Assembly (NCBI GenBank): GCA_002440125.1 | Contig: DJRQ01000065.1 | Span: forward strand, 1 to 64,000 | Length of the DNA: 64,000 bases | Direction: 5' to 3' | Source: Caryophanales bacterium UBA6356 | Lineage (GTDB): Bacteria > Bacillota_I > Bacilli_A > RFN20 > CAG-826 | Shown here: positions 53,765 through 62,140 of the stretch, in pieces | Layout of the letters: each line of letters starts with the position of its first letter | Position numbering within the stretch: position 1 is the first letter of the stretch | Made by a program: the position numbers and the translations under genes | Notes under the pieces: model-generated | What the model saw: only the letters and a program-made list of their open reading frames with translations | Database searches by the model: none | What the model was told of the DNA's origin: nothing

Positions 53765-54709
53765 TTATGAAACGCGTAAGCCTTCGATGTTTTGGTGCCC
53801 GTTTAGAAAGGATTGGGCGTCCATTGGTTTTTTGCCTTCCAAAAAGAGAGAAGTCAAAGACAAAACGCCATCTTTCAGATTCAAATAGAGATTCTTTTTG
53901 TCGCGCCAAAGAGAGCCGACTTCCCCTTTGGGCTCAAGAATCGTTTTCTTCGAAGAAAGGATTTTAAGCTTCTTCCCTTCGAAAATAACGTAAGCGCCCG
54001 GTTTTTCGCTTAAAGCGCGGATGTAATTGAATGTTTCCTCGAGGGACAAAGCAAGAGGGAGATGTTCCTCTTCGGGCAAAATCTTTTTAGCGATGCTTAC
54101 TAGCGCCGGATTTTGTTTTTCGGCATGGAGCTCGCCATTGGCTAAAGGAAGCAAATCTTTAAGGATCAAACTACTTGCCGCCTTCGCCATTTTTTGCGCG
54201 ACGGAAGTGTAGTTATCCGTTTCTTCGATGGGGAATCGCTCTTGATCAAAGACGTCTCCTGCGTCCATTTCCGATACCATTTGCATAAGGCAAACGCCAG
54301 TTTCCTTTTCGCCATTCATGATGGCGCGTTGCATCGGCGCGGCACCGCGGTATTTCGGCAAAAGAGAGCCATGAAGATTAAAGCTTCCTAAGGGTGCGCT
54401 TTGGAGGACTTCGTCTGGTATTATTTGCCCATAGGCAATGCAAACGATGATGTCATAGTCGATGTTTTTTAAAAAATCATGGTCCTTCCGAATTCGGTGC
54501 GGAGTAAAAACCGGAATCGAATGATTTGCGGCGCATTCTTTGACTTCCGAGGGGCTTAAGATCCCTTTTCTTCCTCTCGGTTTATCTTCTTGCGAGATAA
54601 CCCCTGCCACCTTGAAACCACTAAGATAGATATTCTCTAAAACGGTTGCCGCAATCGCCGGGGTCCCAAAGAAGAGAACTTTCAATTGTTTTGGATCGCT
54701 ATATTTCAT
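53765..54709 (-). CDS. fmt: Methionyl-tRNA formyltransferase
   Basis: A 314-residue Fmt: LKVLFFGTPAIAATVLENI at the start, catalytic segment FNLHGSLLPKYRGAAPMQRA near residue 108, GVCLMQMVSEMDAGDVF near 140, and a C-terminal tRNA-binding domain. It formylates initiator Met-tRNA. No def gene is adjacent. The start is leaderless-type (54717-54745). Confidence 0.95.
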   Translation of the reverse strand: MKYSDPKQLKVLFFGTPAIAATVLENIYLSGFKVAGVISQEDKPRGRKGILSPSEVKECAANHSIPVFTPHRIRKDHDFLKNIDYDIIVCIAYGQIIPDEVLQSAPLGSFNLHGSLLPKYRGAAPMQRAIMNGEKETGVCLMQMVSEMDAGDVFDQERFPIEETDNYTSVAQKMAKAASSLILKDLLPLANGELHAEKQNPALVSIAKKILPEEEHLPLALSLEETFNYIRALSEKPGAYVIFEGKKLKILSSKKTILEPKGEVGSLWRDKKNLYLNLKDGVLSLTSLFLEGKKPMDAQSFLNGHQNIEGLRVS

Positions 54710-54716
54710 CGCCCCA

Positions 54717-54745
54717 ATTTTAATACAAGAACCGGCGAGTGACGA
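54717..54745 (-). promoter_or_regulatory. Promoter of fmt, leaderless type
   Basis: TCGTCA (4 of 6 to consensus), 17 bases, TAAAAT on the minus strand, then seven bases to the ATG at 54709; no ribosome site. Confidence 0.6.
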
Positions 54746-54792
54746 ATGTTTTAAAACTTTGCTTATGTTAAAATTAAACGATAGGTGACTTT

Positions 54793-56814
54793 ATGCAGAA
54801 ATCAAATTACAAAGAAAGACAAAAATTCTTAGACACTTCCTTGCTTTTGGATAAAGGGCCAAAGAGTTTCGAAAATATATTCCATACTTTGATGAGGAAA
54901 AACAAAAGGAAGGCAGCCGCTTTATATTTCGACGAAGACGATAGGCAAAAAACCTTCACCTATAAGGAACTAGAGGAACGCGTCCGCTATATCTCAAGAC
55001 ATCTTAATGGACTTTTCATGGATTTCGGGCAAGACGAAATCATTGCCTTGAAAATAAAGAATTCCCCCGATTGGCCTGTTCTTTTTTGGGCGGTTTTGGA
55101 AAGTGGGTTTTCCGTTCTTCTAATCGATGCGAGGATGGCTAAAGAGAATACGGAAAATCTTTTGAAGCAATCCGGTGCGAAAGCTATTATCGCCACCGAG
55201 GAGACGTCTTATTCGGTTCCTTTGCTCCGCCTAAACGACATCGTTTCTTCCGAAGAAAAAGAAACATGCCGCCATTGGGGCAACCAGGTTCTCTTTTGCT
55301 CAAGCGGCACCACTGGCGACATCAAGATGATGGTAATGGATGGCGAAAACATGATTGCCCAAATCCAAAGCGCCCGCATCTTAGCCAAAGAAAACGCGAC
55401 CATTATGCCTCTTGGTCCCGTCCGCATTCTAGCGATGGTTCCTTTTCATCACATTTTCGGTTTTATCGCTGTATTCCTTTGGTATTCCTATTTCGGAAAA
55501 ACGATCGTCTATCCCAATTCCATAGCGTCCAAGGATATAGTGATGGCTTTAAAAAAAGGAAAGGTCACCCATCTTTATAGCGTGCCTCTTTTTTGGGATG
55601 GCATCGCTCAAAAGGTGGAGCGTTCTTTCGCCTTAAAAGGCGAGAAAAAAACGGCAATCCTCGAAAAAATGGTCGCTTCCGCCATTGGGGAAATCACCCA
55701 ACAAGAAGCTGGCATTTATGGCTATAAGCTCTTTCGAAACTTGATTCAAAAGAAAGTCTTGGGGAATAGAATCGTCGCCTGTATTTCTGGCGGCGGCTAC
55801 CTTCAAAAGAAGACATTGCGCCTCTTAAATGGCATCGGCTATCCCTTGGTCAATGGGTATGGCATGACGGAAATCGGCGTCGCCAGCGTGGAATATTCAA
55901 TGCTCACCCACGATATCCTTGAGGATTCCATCGGGAAGGGATTCGGAGGATTCGAGTTCAAACTAGAAAAAGTGCCTGGGGCCAAAGATAACGAGGGCGA
56001 GCTTTTAATCCGAAGCAAAACGATTCATAAAGAAGAAATCATCGCCGGAAAGAGACAGAGAACGTCTTTGGAAGATGGCTTTTTTAGAACGGGGGATATC
56101 GCTTCCATCGCCGAGGATGGAAGGATCTTTATTCATGGCAGGATCAAAGACACCATCATCTCGAGCAATGGCGAAAACGTTTATCCGGATGAAATAGAGG
56201 CCTATTTCGCCAATCTTCCCCATGTCTTGTCTCTGGCTAGCGTCGGAATGGAGGAAGAAGGAAAAGAAAACATCTACCTTGTCATCGATTTAGACAATTC
56301 CATCAGCGAGAAAGAACTCCAAGAGCTAAAGAAAAAGATTGATGCCATTAATGCCACTCTTCCAAGCGAAAAAAAGATTTCCAAAACGCTGATATCCAAA
56401 AAATCCCTTCCGATGGCCAATAACATGAAAGTCAAACGCTTTGCCCTAAAAAACCAAATCCGCCAAGATCCGGACGCTTTTTATGATTTCGATAAGAAAG
56501 AACATGGCGTTTCTTTTTCTGGTTTCGACGAAAAAGAAGTCCTAGAGACGATGGATGGCGTGAGGAAGATTTTTTCCAAAATCCTTTTGCTTCCGGAATT
56601 TAAAATTGGCAATAACGACGTTTGGAACCAATCTCTTGGCGGCGATTCCATGACTTATATCACAATGATAAACGATTTGAACGACTGCTTCGGAGTGGAG
56701 ATTCCGATGGAGTCGTATGGGAAAATCGGAACCGTTTCCGGCTTCACCCATGAAATCCTTCTTTTAAAGCATAAGGAAAAGGCGCCCAAAGAGAAGGAAA
56801 TGCCTATTGAATGA
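54793..56814 (+). CDS. Acyl-AMP ligase fused to a carrier protein
   Basis: A 673-residue protein. Residues 1-560 are an ANL-family adenylating enzyme: SSGTTGD at 170-176, GYGMTEIGVASVEYS near 355, RTGDIA and HGRIKDTIISSNGENVYP (core motifs A7/A8), and a late PMANNMKVKR with the catalytic Lys. Residues about 590-655 are a phosphopantetheine carrier domain with Ser619 in LGGDSM. So it should activate an acyl or amino acid and load it on its own carrier arm. There is no condensation, reductase or thioesterase domain, and no partner gene follows (rpsT is next). The substrate and final acceptor are unknown. The ribosome site is AGGTG; it is divergent from fmt. Confidence 0.85.
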   Translation: MQKSNYKERQKFLDTSLLLDKGPKSFENIFHTLMRKNKRKAAALYFDEDDRQKTFTYKELEERVRYISRHLNGLFMDFGQDEIIALKIKNSPDWPVLFWAVLESGFSVLLIDARMAKENTENLLKQSGAKAIIATEETSYSVPLLRLNDIVSSEEKETCRHWGNQVLFCSSGTTGDIKMMVMDGENMIAQIQSARILAKENATIMPLGPVRILAMVPFHHIFGFIAVFLWYSYFGKTIVYPNSIASKDIVMALKKGKVTHLYSVPLFWDGIAQKVERSFALKGEKKTAILEKMVASAIGEITQQEAGIYGYKLFRNLIQKKVLGNRIVACISGGGYLQKKTLRLLNGIGYPLVNGYGMTEIGVASVEYSMLTHDILEDSIGKGFGGFEFKLEKVPGAKDNEGELLIRSKTIHKEEIIAGKRQRTSLEDGFFRTGDIASIAEDGRIFIHGRIKDTIISSNGENVYPDEIEAYFANLPHVLSLASVGMEEEGKENIYLVIDLDNSISEKELQELKKKIDAINATLPSEKKISKTLISKKSLPMANNMKVKRFALKNQIRQDPDAFYDFDKKEHGVSFSGFDEKEVLETMDGVRKIFSKILLLPEFKIGNNDVWNQSLGGDSMTYITMINDLNDCFGVEIPMESYGKIGTVSGFTHEILLLKHKEKAPKEKEMPIE

Positions 56815-56835
56815 CGATGATTAAAAGGGTAAAAT
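56807..56835 (+). promoter_or_regulatory. Promoter of rpsT
   Basis: TTGAAT, 17 bases, TAAAAT. The -35 overlaps the stop codon of the acyl-AMP ligase gene, so rpsT is transcribed on its own. Confidence 0.75.
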
Positions 56836-56868
56836 CATACCCGCAAACGAAAGAAAAAGGAACGAAAA

Positions 56869-57129
56869 ATGGCTAACATTAAATCACAAATCAAGAGAAT
56901 TGACATCTATGCTCGCAACAACGCCCGCAACAGCTCCCGCAAAGCGGAAACGAAAACGGCAATCAAGAAAGTCGAAAAACTCGTGAACGAAGGCAAGAAA
57001 GAAGAAGCTGTTGTCGCTATGAAAAACGCGATTTCCCTTCTTGATAAGCTCGCTCAAGATGGCATCGTGAGCCGAAACGCAGTGACCCGCAAAAAAGGGC
57101 AACTTGAAGCGAAAGTCGCCACTCTCTAA
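56869..57129 (+). CDS. rpsT: 30S ribosomal protein S20
   Basis: An 86-residue S20: MANIKSQIKRIDIYARNNAR at the start and the ISLLDKLAQDGIVSRNAVTR helix before a basic end. An AAAAGGAA ribosome site, own promoter and own terminator are present. rpsT next to holA-comEC is the usual Firmicute neighbourhood; here it is convergent with that operon. Confidence 0.95.
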   Translation: MANIKSQIKRIDIYARNNARNSSRKAETKTAIKKVEKLVNEGKKEEAVVAMKNAISLLDKLAQDGIVSRNAVTRKKGQLEAKVATL

Positions 57130-57146
57130 TTTTCAGATAGATCTTT

Positions 57147-57169
57147 AACCGGCCAAGCGCCGGTTTTTT
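57147..57169 (+). terminator. Terminator of rpsT
   Basis: Perfect AACCGGC, loop CAAGC, GCCGGTT, then a T run. It reaches the stop codon of the convergent phosphoesterase gene. Confidence 0.9.
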
Positions 57170-57617
57170 ATATAGTCTTAAAGAGAAAGGTCTCTCCTAC
57201 TTCCTTTGCTTCTAAAACAAGATAAGAACCATAGTTCCCATCCCGTGGAAAGTCCAAAGAACCAGGACAATATATGCCCATTCCTTCGATTTTCGTTTCT
57301 CTTCTTTTATGAGTGTGTCCATGGACGAAATAAGAAAAGCCTTCACCCTTAAGCGCTCGGTATTCTTCCATCGCCAAAAAAGGTATATGCCTTAAGAAAA
57401 TCCTTTTTCCGCTTGGCAAAAGGAGCTTTCGTGATAGCGGATAATGGAAAAGAGAAGAGTCGCAATTGCCCTTGACCGAACAAAAGGGGGCGATTTCATC
57501 GGCACTGCATTCCGAATCCCCCAAATGGAAAAAAATCGACGCGTCAAATTCTTTTAGGGCCACTTTCCGGAGCAAAGACAGCTCGCCATGGGTGTAGCTT
57601 ATAAAAACTATTTTCAT
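57168..57617 (-). CDS. YfcE/MJ0936-type metallophosphoesterase with altered first metal site
   Basis: A 149-residue calcineurin-like phosphoesterase. Metal motifs are HLGDSE near residue 31, VKGNCD near 48 and FVHGHTHKR near 98. The first motif, normally SDTHG, reads SYTHG: Asp is replaced by Tyr8, while His10 is kept. The codon is TAC where GAC would give Asp, one base apart. Activity may therefore be reduced or changed, or the read may hold an error. It is the last gene of the comEA-comEC-holA unit, two bases after holA. Confidence 0.82.
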   Translation of the reverse strand: MKIVFISYTHGELSLLRKVALKEFDASIFFHLGDSECSADEIAPFCSVKGNCDSSLFHYPLSRKLLLPSGKRIFLRHIPFLAMEEYRALKGEGFSYFVHGHTHKRRETKIEGMGIYCPGSLDFPRDGNYGSYLVLEAKEVGETFLFKTI

Positions 57618-57619
57618 TT

Positions 57620-58600
57620 TTATTTATCGATCGGGAAGTTGGAAAGCAAAAGGTTGAAAGCGAGTTCCTCCCCCATCTTCCCCTGCATGATGCTTAAGAG
57701 AGTTTGGTAGATCATTTCTTGGCATTCCTCTATTTTCCGAGTCGAAAGCCTCCGCAAAGAATAGAGACAGGCATTGACTCTGCCTATGGAGGCGAGGAGC
57801 TCTCTTGCTATCGTGTAAGTATCCGCCCCTTCTTTTTGAAGGATGGCCACTTCGTGAAGAAATCGATATTCTTTCGCTAAAAGGTTAAGCAAAGTAACAG
57901 CGCTCGTGTTTTTTATTTTGAGATCTTTATAAATGCCAATCGCCGCCCCTTTGTCGCCTCTTGATAAAGCCCTCGAAAGCTGGAAAACGTCTTCCTCCAA
58001 AGGAGAAACGCAAAGTTTTTCGACCATTTCTTTATCGACTTCTTGCCCCAACGCATAGGAGAGGAGCTTATCGCTTTCATTAAGAAAAAGAGAGTAATCC
58101 CCTTTGGTCTTGGATAGCAAAAGATCCCTTGCCTCAAAAGTGATAGAGCTCCCTCTTTTTTTAAAATAATCGACGCAATAGGTTTTCCACTCCTCTTCGC
58201 TAAGAAGGCCGATTTGAGATACTTTCGCGCCTCCTTTTTGAAGCGCTTTGTAAAAACGGCTTTTTTCATCGATAGAATCGGAATAAACCACCAAAAAAAG
58301 ATGAATAAAGGGATTTGGAGATTCGAAATATTCCAAAAGAGGCTCTTCGTCGTCGTTCTTTTGGACTTTCGGCTTCGTTTTGCTTTTTGTGAGATAGAAA
58401 AAATTGTCCGCAACAACGACTTTCTTCTCATACCCCAATGGCAAAGACTCGGCTTCGTTATAAAGGTCGATAAGTTTCGTCTCAATCATATCCAAGGAAA
58501 CGAAGTTCATATCGTCTTTCTTTTCCAAGATGCTTGAAACGAGTTTCTTGAGGACCCTTTTAAGCATCCTTCCTTCCGAGCAATAGAGAACTTGAATCAT
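57620..58600 (-). CDS. holA: DNA polymerase III subunit delta
   Basis: A 326-residue HolA: a AAA+-like N-terminal half starting MIQVLYCSEGRMLKRVLKKL, a middle segment with NPFIHLFLVVYSD, and the C-terminal collar domain (residues about 210-326). It opens the sliding clamp in the clamp loader. It lies 26 bases after comEC with its own TATAAT box six bases before the ATG. Confidence 0.9.
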   Translation of the reverse strand: MIQVLYCSEGRMLKRVLKKLVSSILEKKDDMNFVSLDMIETKLIDLYNEAESLPLGYEKKVVVADNFFYLTKSKTKPKVQKNDDEEPLLEYFESPNPFIHLFLVVYSDSIDEKSRFYKALQKGGAKVSQIGLLSEEEWKTYCVDYFKKRGSSITFEARDLLLSKTKGDYSLFLNESDKLLSYALGQEVDKEMVEKLCVSPLEEDVFQLSRALSRGDKGAAIGIYKDLKIKNTSAVTLLNLLAKEYRFLHEVAILQKEGADTYTIARELLASIGRVNACLYSLRRLSTRKIEECQEMIYQTLLSIMQGKMGEELAFNLLLSNFPIDK

Positions 58601-58606
58601 AAATCA

Positions 58607-58612
58607 ATTATA
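58607..58612 (-). promoter_or_regulatory. -10 box of holA, leaderless type
   Basis: A perfect TATAAT on the minus strand ends six bases before the holA ATG; no ribosome site and no clear -35. It would let holA be expressed apart from comEC. Confidence 0.5.
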
Positions 58613-58626
58613 CTTCGAAATCCCTT

Positions 58627-60723
58627 TCAAAAGAACGAAAACCCCTCTTGCAGTATGCCTTTATAGGTTATTGTCCCTTCAAGGTCGGTTCGTCGAATGG
58701 AAATCCCCTCTGTTTCAAGCCTTTTAAGAACCTCTCCGTCAGGATGGCCAAACTTGTTTTTGGTTCCGCAAGAAATGATGGCCTCTTCTGGGGACGCCGC
58801 TTTTAAAAAGGACATGGAAGAGGAGGTCTTTGAGCCATGGTGGCCTACTTTTAAAATATCGCACTTCACATCTTTCTTCTTGATAATTTCTTCTTCGACT
58901 TCTTTCGGGGCGTCGCCCATCAAGAGAAAACGGAGATTCTTAAGCGTAAAATCAAGCACCAAACTACCGATGTTTTTATCCGATGAAGTTCCTTCTCTCT
59001 CGTTTAAGTTTTCTAACGTAATCGGGCCAAAACGGTAAGGAAAATCCTCTTTGTCCTCAAGCAAGGCCAAGACGCGATAGTTGGTCAAGAGGCTTTCTTT
59101 GGCCCCATTATGGTCAAAATCGGGGTGGGTGATGATGAGCGCATCAAGTTTGCGTATATTCTCTTTCCTTAGATATGGGATAAGAACTTCTTTGGCCATA
59201 TCGAAACGGTTATCACCGCCCGTATCGATAAGAATCGCTTTGTCATGGATGCGAATCAATATCGAATCCCCTTGCCCTACATCCAAGAAACTGACCTCAT
59301 AGGTAAAATAGTTTGTAATCGGCAAAATCGAAAGAAAATAAGAGAAGAAGGAAAATAAAAGAATCCTTTCTTTGGTGAAATTGAAGCCTTCTTCTTTTAG
59401 ATAAAGCGACAAGAACAATACGCCATAATAAGCGTCAATAAAGAAGGAATCGATTCTGAAAAAGGCGATATGGGGAGATAGGGCCGAAAGAGAAGAAAAG
59501 AAGGAAAGCAAAAAGCTCGTGTAGCGCTCTAAAAAATAAAAGGGCGTTCGGAAGAGGAAAGAAAAATAACCGGAAACGATATAGGGGAGGAGAATGGGTG
59601 GGAAAAGAAGAGAAGCGAATGGGGAAAGGAGGGAAAAAGAACCGCCATTTAAAAATAAAGGGAACAAAAAGAAGAGGGAGCTAAGGAAAGACATCATTTT
59701 CCTTGTTCGCTTCTTCTCGAAAGCGTGGATTTCGACCTTCTTCAGATAGATATAAAACGAAAAGCCAAACGAGATGAGAAAGCCTTGATCCATATAGATA
59801 AAGGGATTCAAAAAGAAAAAGAGAACGCCGATAATCCCAAGCTTCTTTAAGAAAGTTAGCTTTTCTTTTTTTCTGACGACGCAAAGAACGTCGAGCCCTA
59901 AAGAAAGATAAATTCGGTCGATGCCGATCTTAAAAAAGACGAAGGGAAAGATAAGGCTCAGGACGAGAAACACCAGTATTGTTTGTTTCCTCTCTTCCAC
60001 AAAATAATTGAAGAAACGATAGAGGAAACGTTTAAAAAGGCCGAAGTAAATGCCAGAAGACCCTAAAAGAGAGATGATATTGAGATCCTTGGCCAAAGAG
60101 ACGATGTCGCTTGAGTAATCTCTTTTCGAAAAGAGCATGGCATCTAAACAAGCGCTCGTCTCTTTGGAAAAGAAAGAAAGGAAGTTTCGTTCCATCGCCC
60201 GAAGCCTTATGGGGCGAAGAAAAAGAGCGTCTACCGATTTCAAAGCGAATTCCTGCTTCACCCCTTTTCCCAACAAATATTCCTTGAAATCGAACCTCCC
60301 TTCTTGATGGGAAAAGGAAAGGGTCTCGAAATGGCCAGAAAGCTCTAAGAGATCCCTTTCTTCGTATAGATTGCTTTGGCAAGAGACGTAAAAACGACGC
60401 CCCTTGGCCCAAAAAACGAAATAATTGTCCTTCGCTTCGAGAACAACTCCCGTCATTTTCGTTTCTCCATCCAAAAGAGGCAAGAATCGCGAGAGGCTGG
60501 AAAAAAGAAGGCCAATCGCGAAGCCCAAAAGGTAAGAGCGAGCGAGCCTTTTGTCTTTTTTAAGCCATTTAAAATAGACGATGGGAATGAGGAAGAGAAG
60601 CAACAAAAAAAGATGGGCTTTTCGGGTTTGGAGAAGGAAGAAACCTAAAAAAGAGCCTACGAATAACGCGAATATATCGACGGCATGGGCTCTTATTCGA
60701 CAAGCGTTATAAAATCTTTGCAC
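58627..60723 (-). CDS. comEC: Competence protein ComEC/Rec2
   Basis: A 698-residue DNA-uptake channel. N-terminal helices and a soluble OB-like part (about residues 95-190) precede a long multi-helix competence domain (about 200-470). A C-terminal MBL domain has SFLDVGQGDSILIRI, LIDTGGDNRFDMA and THPDFDHNG, the signature used for nuclease activity. It starts with a GTG 31 bases inside comEA. With comEA in the same unit it implies at least the membrane part of a competence system; ComEB, ComF or pilus genes are not in the window. Confidence 0.92.
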   Translation of the reverse strand: MQRFYNACRIRAHAVDIFALFVGSFLGFFLLQTRKAHLFLLLLFLIPIVYFKWLKKDKRLARSYLLGFAIGLLFSSLSRFLPLLDGETKMTGVVLEAKDNYFVFWAKGRRFYVSCQSNLYEERDLLELSGHFETLSFSHQEGRFDFKEYLLGKGVKQEFALKSVDALFLRPIRLRAMERNFLSFFSKETSACLDAMLFSKRDYSSDIVSLAKDLNIISLLGSSGIYFGLFKRFLYRFFNYFVEERKQTILVFLVLSLIFPFVFFKIGIDRIYLSLGLDVLCVVRKKEKLTFLKKLGIIGVLFFFLNPFIYMDQGFLISFGFSFYIYLKKVEIHAFEKKRTRKMMSFLSSLFFLFPLFLNGGSFSLLSPFASLLFPPILLPYIVSGYFSFLFRTPFYFLERYTSFLLSFFSSLSALSPHIAFFRIDSFFIDAYYGVLFLSLYLKEEGFNFTKERILLFSFFSYFLSILPITNYFTYEVSFLDVGQGDSILIRIHDKAILIDTGGDNRFDMAKEVLIPYLRKENIRKLDALIITHPDFDHNGAKESLLTNYRVLALLEDKEDFPYRFGPITLENLNEREGTSSDKNIGSLVLDFTLKNLRFLLMGDAPKEVEEEIIKKKDVKCDILKVGHHGSKTSSSMSFLKAASPEEAIISCGTKNKFGHPDGEVLKRLETEGISIRRTDLEGTITYKGILQEGFSFF

Positions 60724-61232
60724 TTTTCGAAAGTGGCTGGTCCTATGCCATTAACGTTTTTGATTTCTTCGATTCTTTCGAATCTTTTGGTCTGTCTATA
60801 AGCAACGATACCTTCCGCTTGATTGGAAGTGAGGACGCTGCCTTCCATGAGTTTTTCTTTGGTATCGCTATTGAGGCACACTTTTTCGATCGGCGAAGTC
60901 GCACAGACATTCCCATGGTCGAAAAGAGGAGCGATGTAAAAATCCATTTTGCTTTCGAGGAGGAAAGAAGTGTCAAAGGCCCTTTCGTCGGCATTCGAAG
61001 TCTCTCCGCCTGCCGCATCGATTAAATCCCCTAACGTCTTCCCTTCCTTTATAAGATATGTCCCTGGTCTTTTTACCTCCCCAGAAATCGTCACTTCGAA
61101 GGTTTCTTCCTCCGACTCGAAGGAATGGCTCGTTTCCGTTGGATTTACCGAGCCTGAGAAGCGTTCAACCATCGTAAGGGCCAAAAGAACCACCACCGTC
61201 ACGACAACGACCGCAATAATCGCTTTAAACAT
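60693..61232 (-). CDS. comEA: Competence protein ComEA (helix-hairpin-helix)
   Basis: A 179-residue DNA receptor. One N-terminal membrane helix (residues 3-23), then an SLBB-like domain (VTISGEVKRPGTYLIKEG, residues about 48-115), then a double helix-hairpin-helix ending with EEIKNVNGIGPATFEKCKDF. The first hairpin is less canonical (SVLTSNQAEGIVAYRQT). It has a GGAGGT ribosome site and overlaps comEC by 31 bases. Confidence 0.9.
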   Translation of the reverse strand: MFKAIIAVVVVTVVVLLALTMVERFSGSVNPTETSHSFESEEETFEVTISGEVKRPGTYLIKEGKTLGDLIDAAGGETSNADERAFDTSFLLESKMDFYIAPLFDHGNVCATSPIEKVCLNSDTKEKLMEGSVLTSNQAEGIVAYRQTKRFERIEEIKNVNGIGPATFEKCKDFITLVE

Positions 61233-61281
61233 AAATTACCTCCATATAGAGATAGGGGAAGTTTTCGCTTTTTGTTGCAAC

Positions 61282-61306
61282 AAAAAAGACCCCATGCAGG
61301 AGTCTT
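61282..61306 (-). terminator. Terminator of greA
   Basis: Stem AAGACTCC with GGGGTCTT (one T-G pair), loop TGCAT, then a T run, 23 bases past the greA stop and before comEA. Confidence 0.88.
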
Positions 61307-61328
61307 GTTGTTTTTCGAAAGAATAGCT

Positions 61329-61817
61329 CTATTCGAAATGAGCTTCGTCGATATGGATTTGATAAGGCGTCAGGCTTTCGACCATCACATCATCGCCAGG
61401 CGCTTTCCCAATAAGGGCTTTCCCCAAAGCGCTTTCGTTCGAGATAAGCGGATATGGGAGGGCGGTAGCATTGGCTTCGACGGTGCCAACCAGCTTAACC
61501 GTTAGTTTTTCGCCACTTGCGGTTTCGGTGAAAGTGACGACGTGCCCGAGATTGATTTTTTTGCCCTTCGCTCCTTTGCCGCTATCGACAATACGCGCAA
61601 TGTCTTTGATATGCTCGATTTCAAGAATACGCGCCTCGATTTCGGCTTGGCGTCCGCGCGCGGCGTCGTAATCGGCGTTTTCGCTAAGGTCGCCTTGCGA
61701 ACGGGCGGCTTTCAAAGCCTCGATCACTTCCGGGCGATCGACTTCGATTAAGTGACGATACTCTTTCTCGAGTTTCTCCAAACCCTCGCGGGTCATCTGC
61801 ATCTTTTCTTCTGCCAT
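61329..61817 (-). CDS. greA: Transcription elongation factor GreA
   Basis: A 162-residue GreA. The N-terminal coiled coil carries the catalytic-tip region (DLSENADYDAARGRQAEIEARI near residue 42, split by the acidic tip) and the C-terminal FKBP-like domain has YPLISNESALGKALIGKAPGD near 125. It restarts backtracked RNA polymerase. It has its own good promoter and terminator. Confidence 0.95.
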   Translation of the reverse strand: MAEEKMQMTREGLEKLEKEYRHLIEVDRPEVIEALKAARSQGDLSENADYDAARGRQAEIEARILEIEHIKDIARIVDSGKGAKGKKINLGHVVTFTETASGEKLTVKLVGTVEANATALPYPLISNESALGKALIGKAPGDDVMVESLTPYQIHIDEAHFE

Positions 61818-61844
61818 TGTTTTTTCCTTTTCGTGAACTTCTCA

Positions 61845-61873
61845 ATTATAGGGATGTAATCCCTCACAAGCAA
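61845..61873 (-). promoter_or_regulatory. Promoter of greA
   Basis: TTGCTT, 17 bases, TATAAT on the minus strand, 27 bases before the greA start, with an AAAGG ribosome site between. Confidence 0.7.
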
Positions 61874-62127
61874 CTACCGACGCATTTCCTCTATTTTGGG
61901 ATCGTTTTCGTAGGCTTCTAGAATTTCTTGGCTTTCCGAAAGCTCTTCCTCCGTGACATTCTCCAAGGTCTTTCCATCGCTTGTGGCCATCACAATAAGA
62001 CTATCCGGATCTTCTTCTTTGAAAAGAAAGTAGTAGGTTTTTCCCCGCTCCTTATTCTCGTAATAGAAGTAGAGCTTCCAAACGTCTTCTTCCCCGTTAT
62101 CTTTGGTAATAATAACGGTATTGTCGG

Positions 62128-62140
<13 letters not shown>
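61874..62140 (-). CDS. yrzB: DUF1292 family protein (YrzB-like)
   Basis: An 88-residue acidic protein. It opens LEITDNTVIITKDNGEEDVW and has YFLFKEEDPDSLIVMATSDG, the DUF1292 pattern. Function is unknown, but the gene follows ruvX in most Firmicutes, as here (13-base overlap). It has an AAGGAGAGG ribosome site. Confidence 0.85.
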
